Part shown: in pieces, positions 63,965-64,000 of the stretch
How positions within the stretch are numbered: the stretch's first letter is position 1
Layout of the letters: each line of letters begins with the position of its first letter
The notes under the pieces: model-generated
Told to the model about the DNA's origin: nothing
What the model saw: the letters and a program-made list of their open reading frames with translations, nothing else
The model's database searches: none
Translations under genes and position numbers: made by a program
Assembly (NCBI RefSeq): GCF_003382365.1
Contig: NZ_QTSU01000003.1
Span: forward strand, 186,001 to 250,000
Reading direction: 5' to 3'
From: Lysobacter silvisoli
Lineage (GTDB): Bacteria; Pseudomonadota; Gammaproteobacteria; Xanthomonadales; Xanthomonadaceae
DNA length: 64,000 nucleotides

Positions 63965-64000
63965 CTATTCCGGCCGCACGCCCCAGGCAAAGGGGTCGTC
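63965..64000 (-). CDS. C-terminal end of a further gene (possibly proline racemase family)
   Basis: The minus strand ends with DDPFAWGVRPE followed by TAG at 63965-63967, 46 bases before the lyase start. Only 11 residues are visible. Asp-Asp-Pro-Phe near a C-terminal Gly resembles the end of proline racemase/4-hydroxyproline epimerase proteins, and that enzyme would start the same pathway. The evidence is too short to be firm. Confidence 0.35.
   Translation of the reverse strand, partial: DDPFAWGVRPE

Overview
The window is high-GC DNA from a gammaproteobacterium of the Xanthomonadaceae, most likely Lysobacter or a close relative. The evidence is gene content (a bioB-bioF-ACT-bioH-bioC run, long-type queF, cytochrome c5, ubiA, zapE, an XVIPCD-type effector, DUF11 and TonB-receptor genes) and dozens of family-typical interspersed elements of the GTAGGAGCGGCGTAAGCCGC kind between genes. 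This is a genus-level inference from recognition, not a computed placement.

Layout. 1-614: C-terminal end of an ArnT-like glycosyltransferase. 778-6229 (minus): a tightly packed biotin operon ending in a DMT-type permease, with comF divergent from bioB. 7-10.6 kb: a small membrane protein, a short-chain fatty acid transporter, a repeat-only stretch and a RibD/DHFR-like reductase. 10.6-18.5 kb: secreted DUF11/GEVED surface proteins, one of them broken, interleaved with a RidA-like protein, ubiA, tRNA-Arg(CCG) and cytochrome c5. 18.5-22.3 kb: ExeM/NucH-type nuclease lipoprotein, alpha/beta hydrolase, zapE and a 38-residue TatA-like peptide. 22.3-28.3 kb: tandem repeats, a TonB-dependent receptor divergent from a phytase-like lipoprotein, and a secreted hydrolase. 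28.4-34.5 kb: remnant of a REP-associated transposase, a REP cluster, and a large RHS protein whose AT-richer tip overlaps a small lipoprotein gene. 34.7-48.7 kb: mostly housekeeping and metabolic genes (APC permease, LysR with SDR and aldo/keto reductase, two tandem M20 amidohydrolases, GST, queF, LysM protein, SEC-C proteins, isocitrate dehydrogenase).

48.8-57.7 kb is the accessory part. It starts with a peptidoglycan amidase carrying a type IV secretion (XVIPCD-like) domain, overlapped by a lipoprotein gene that is probably its immunity protein. Next comes an apparent CBASS anti-phage operon on the minus strand: a YjzC-like small protein, a CD-NTase nucleotidyltransferase, a stand-alone E2-like protein and a patatin-type phospholipase (CapV). 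A WYL-domain regulator (CapW) is divergent from it across an AT-rich double promoter. A 712-residue coiled-coil protein of unknown function converges on capW, and a pseudogene with two in-frame stops and a frameshift lies beyond. A strong terminator separates the island from the core genome.

57.8-64 kb (minus): a secreted alpha/beta hydrolase, a DUF885 metallopeptidase, an alpha-ketoglutarate semialdehyde dehydrogenase, a DHDPS-family lyase and the last codons of another gene. Together these suggest peptide and hydroxyproline breakdown.

The strongest candidates for new biology are the CBASS locus with its extra first gene and neighbouring large unknown protein, the amidase effector with its secretion domain at the N-terminus, and the RHS tip/lipoprotein pair.
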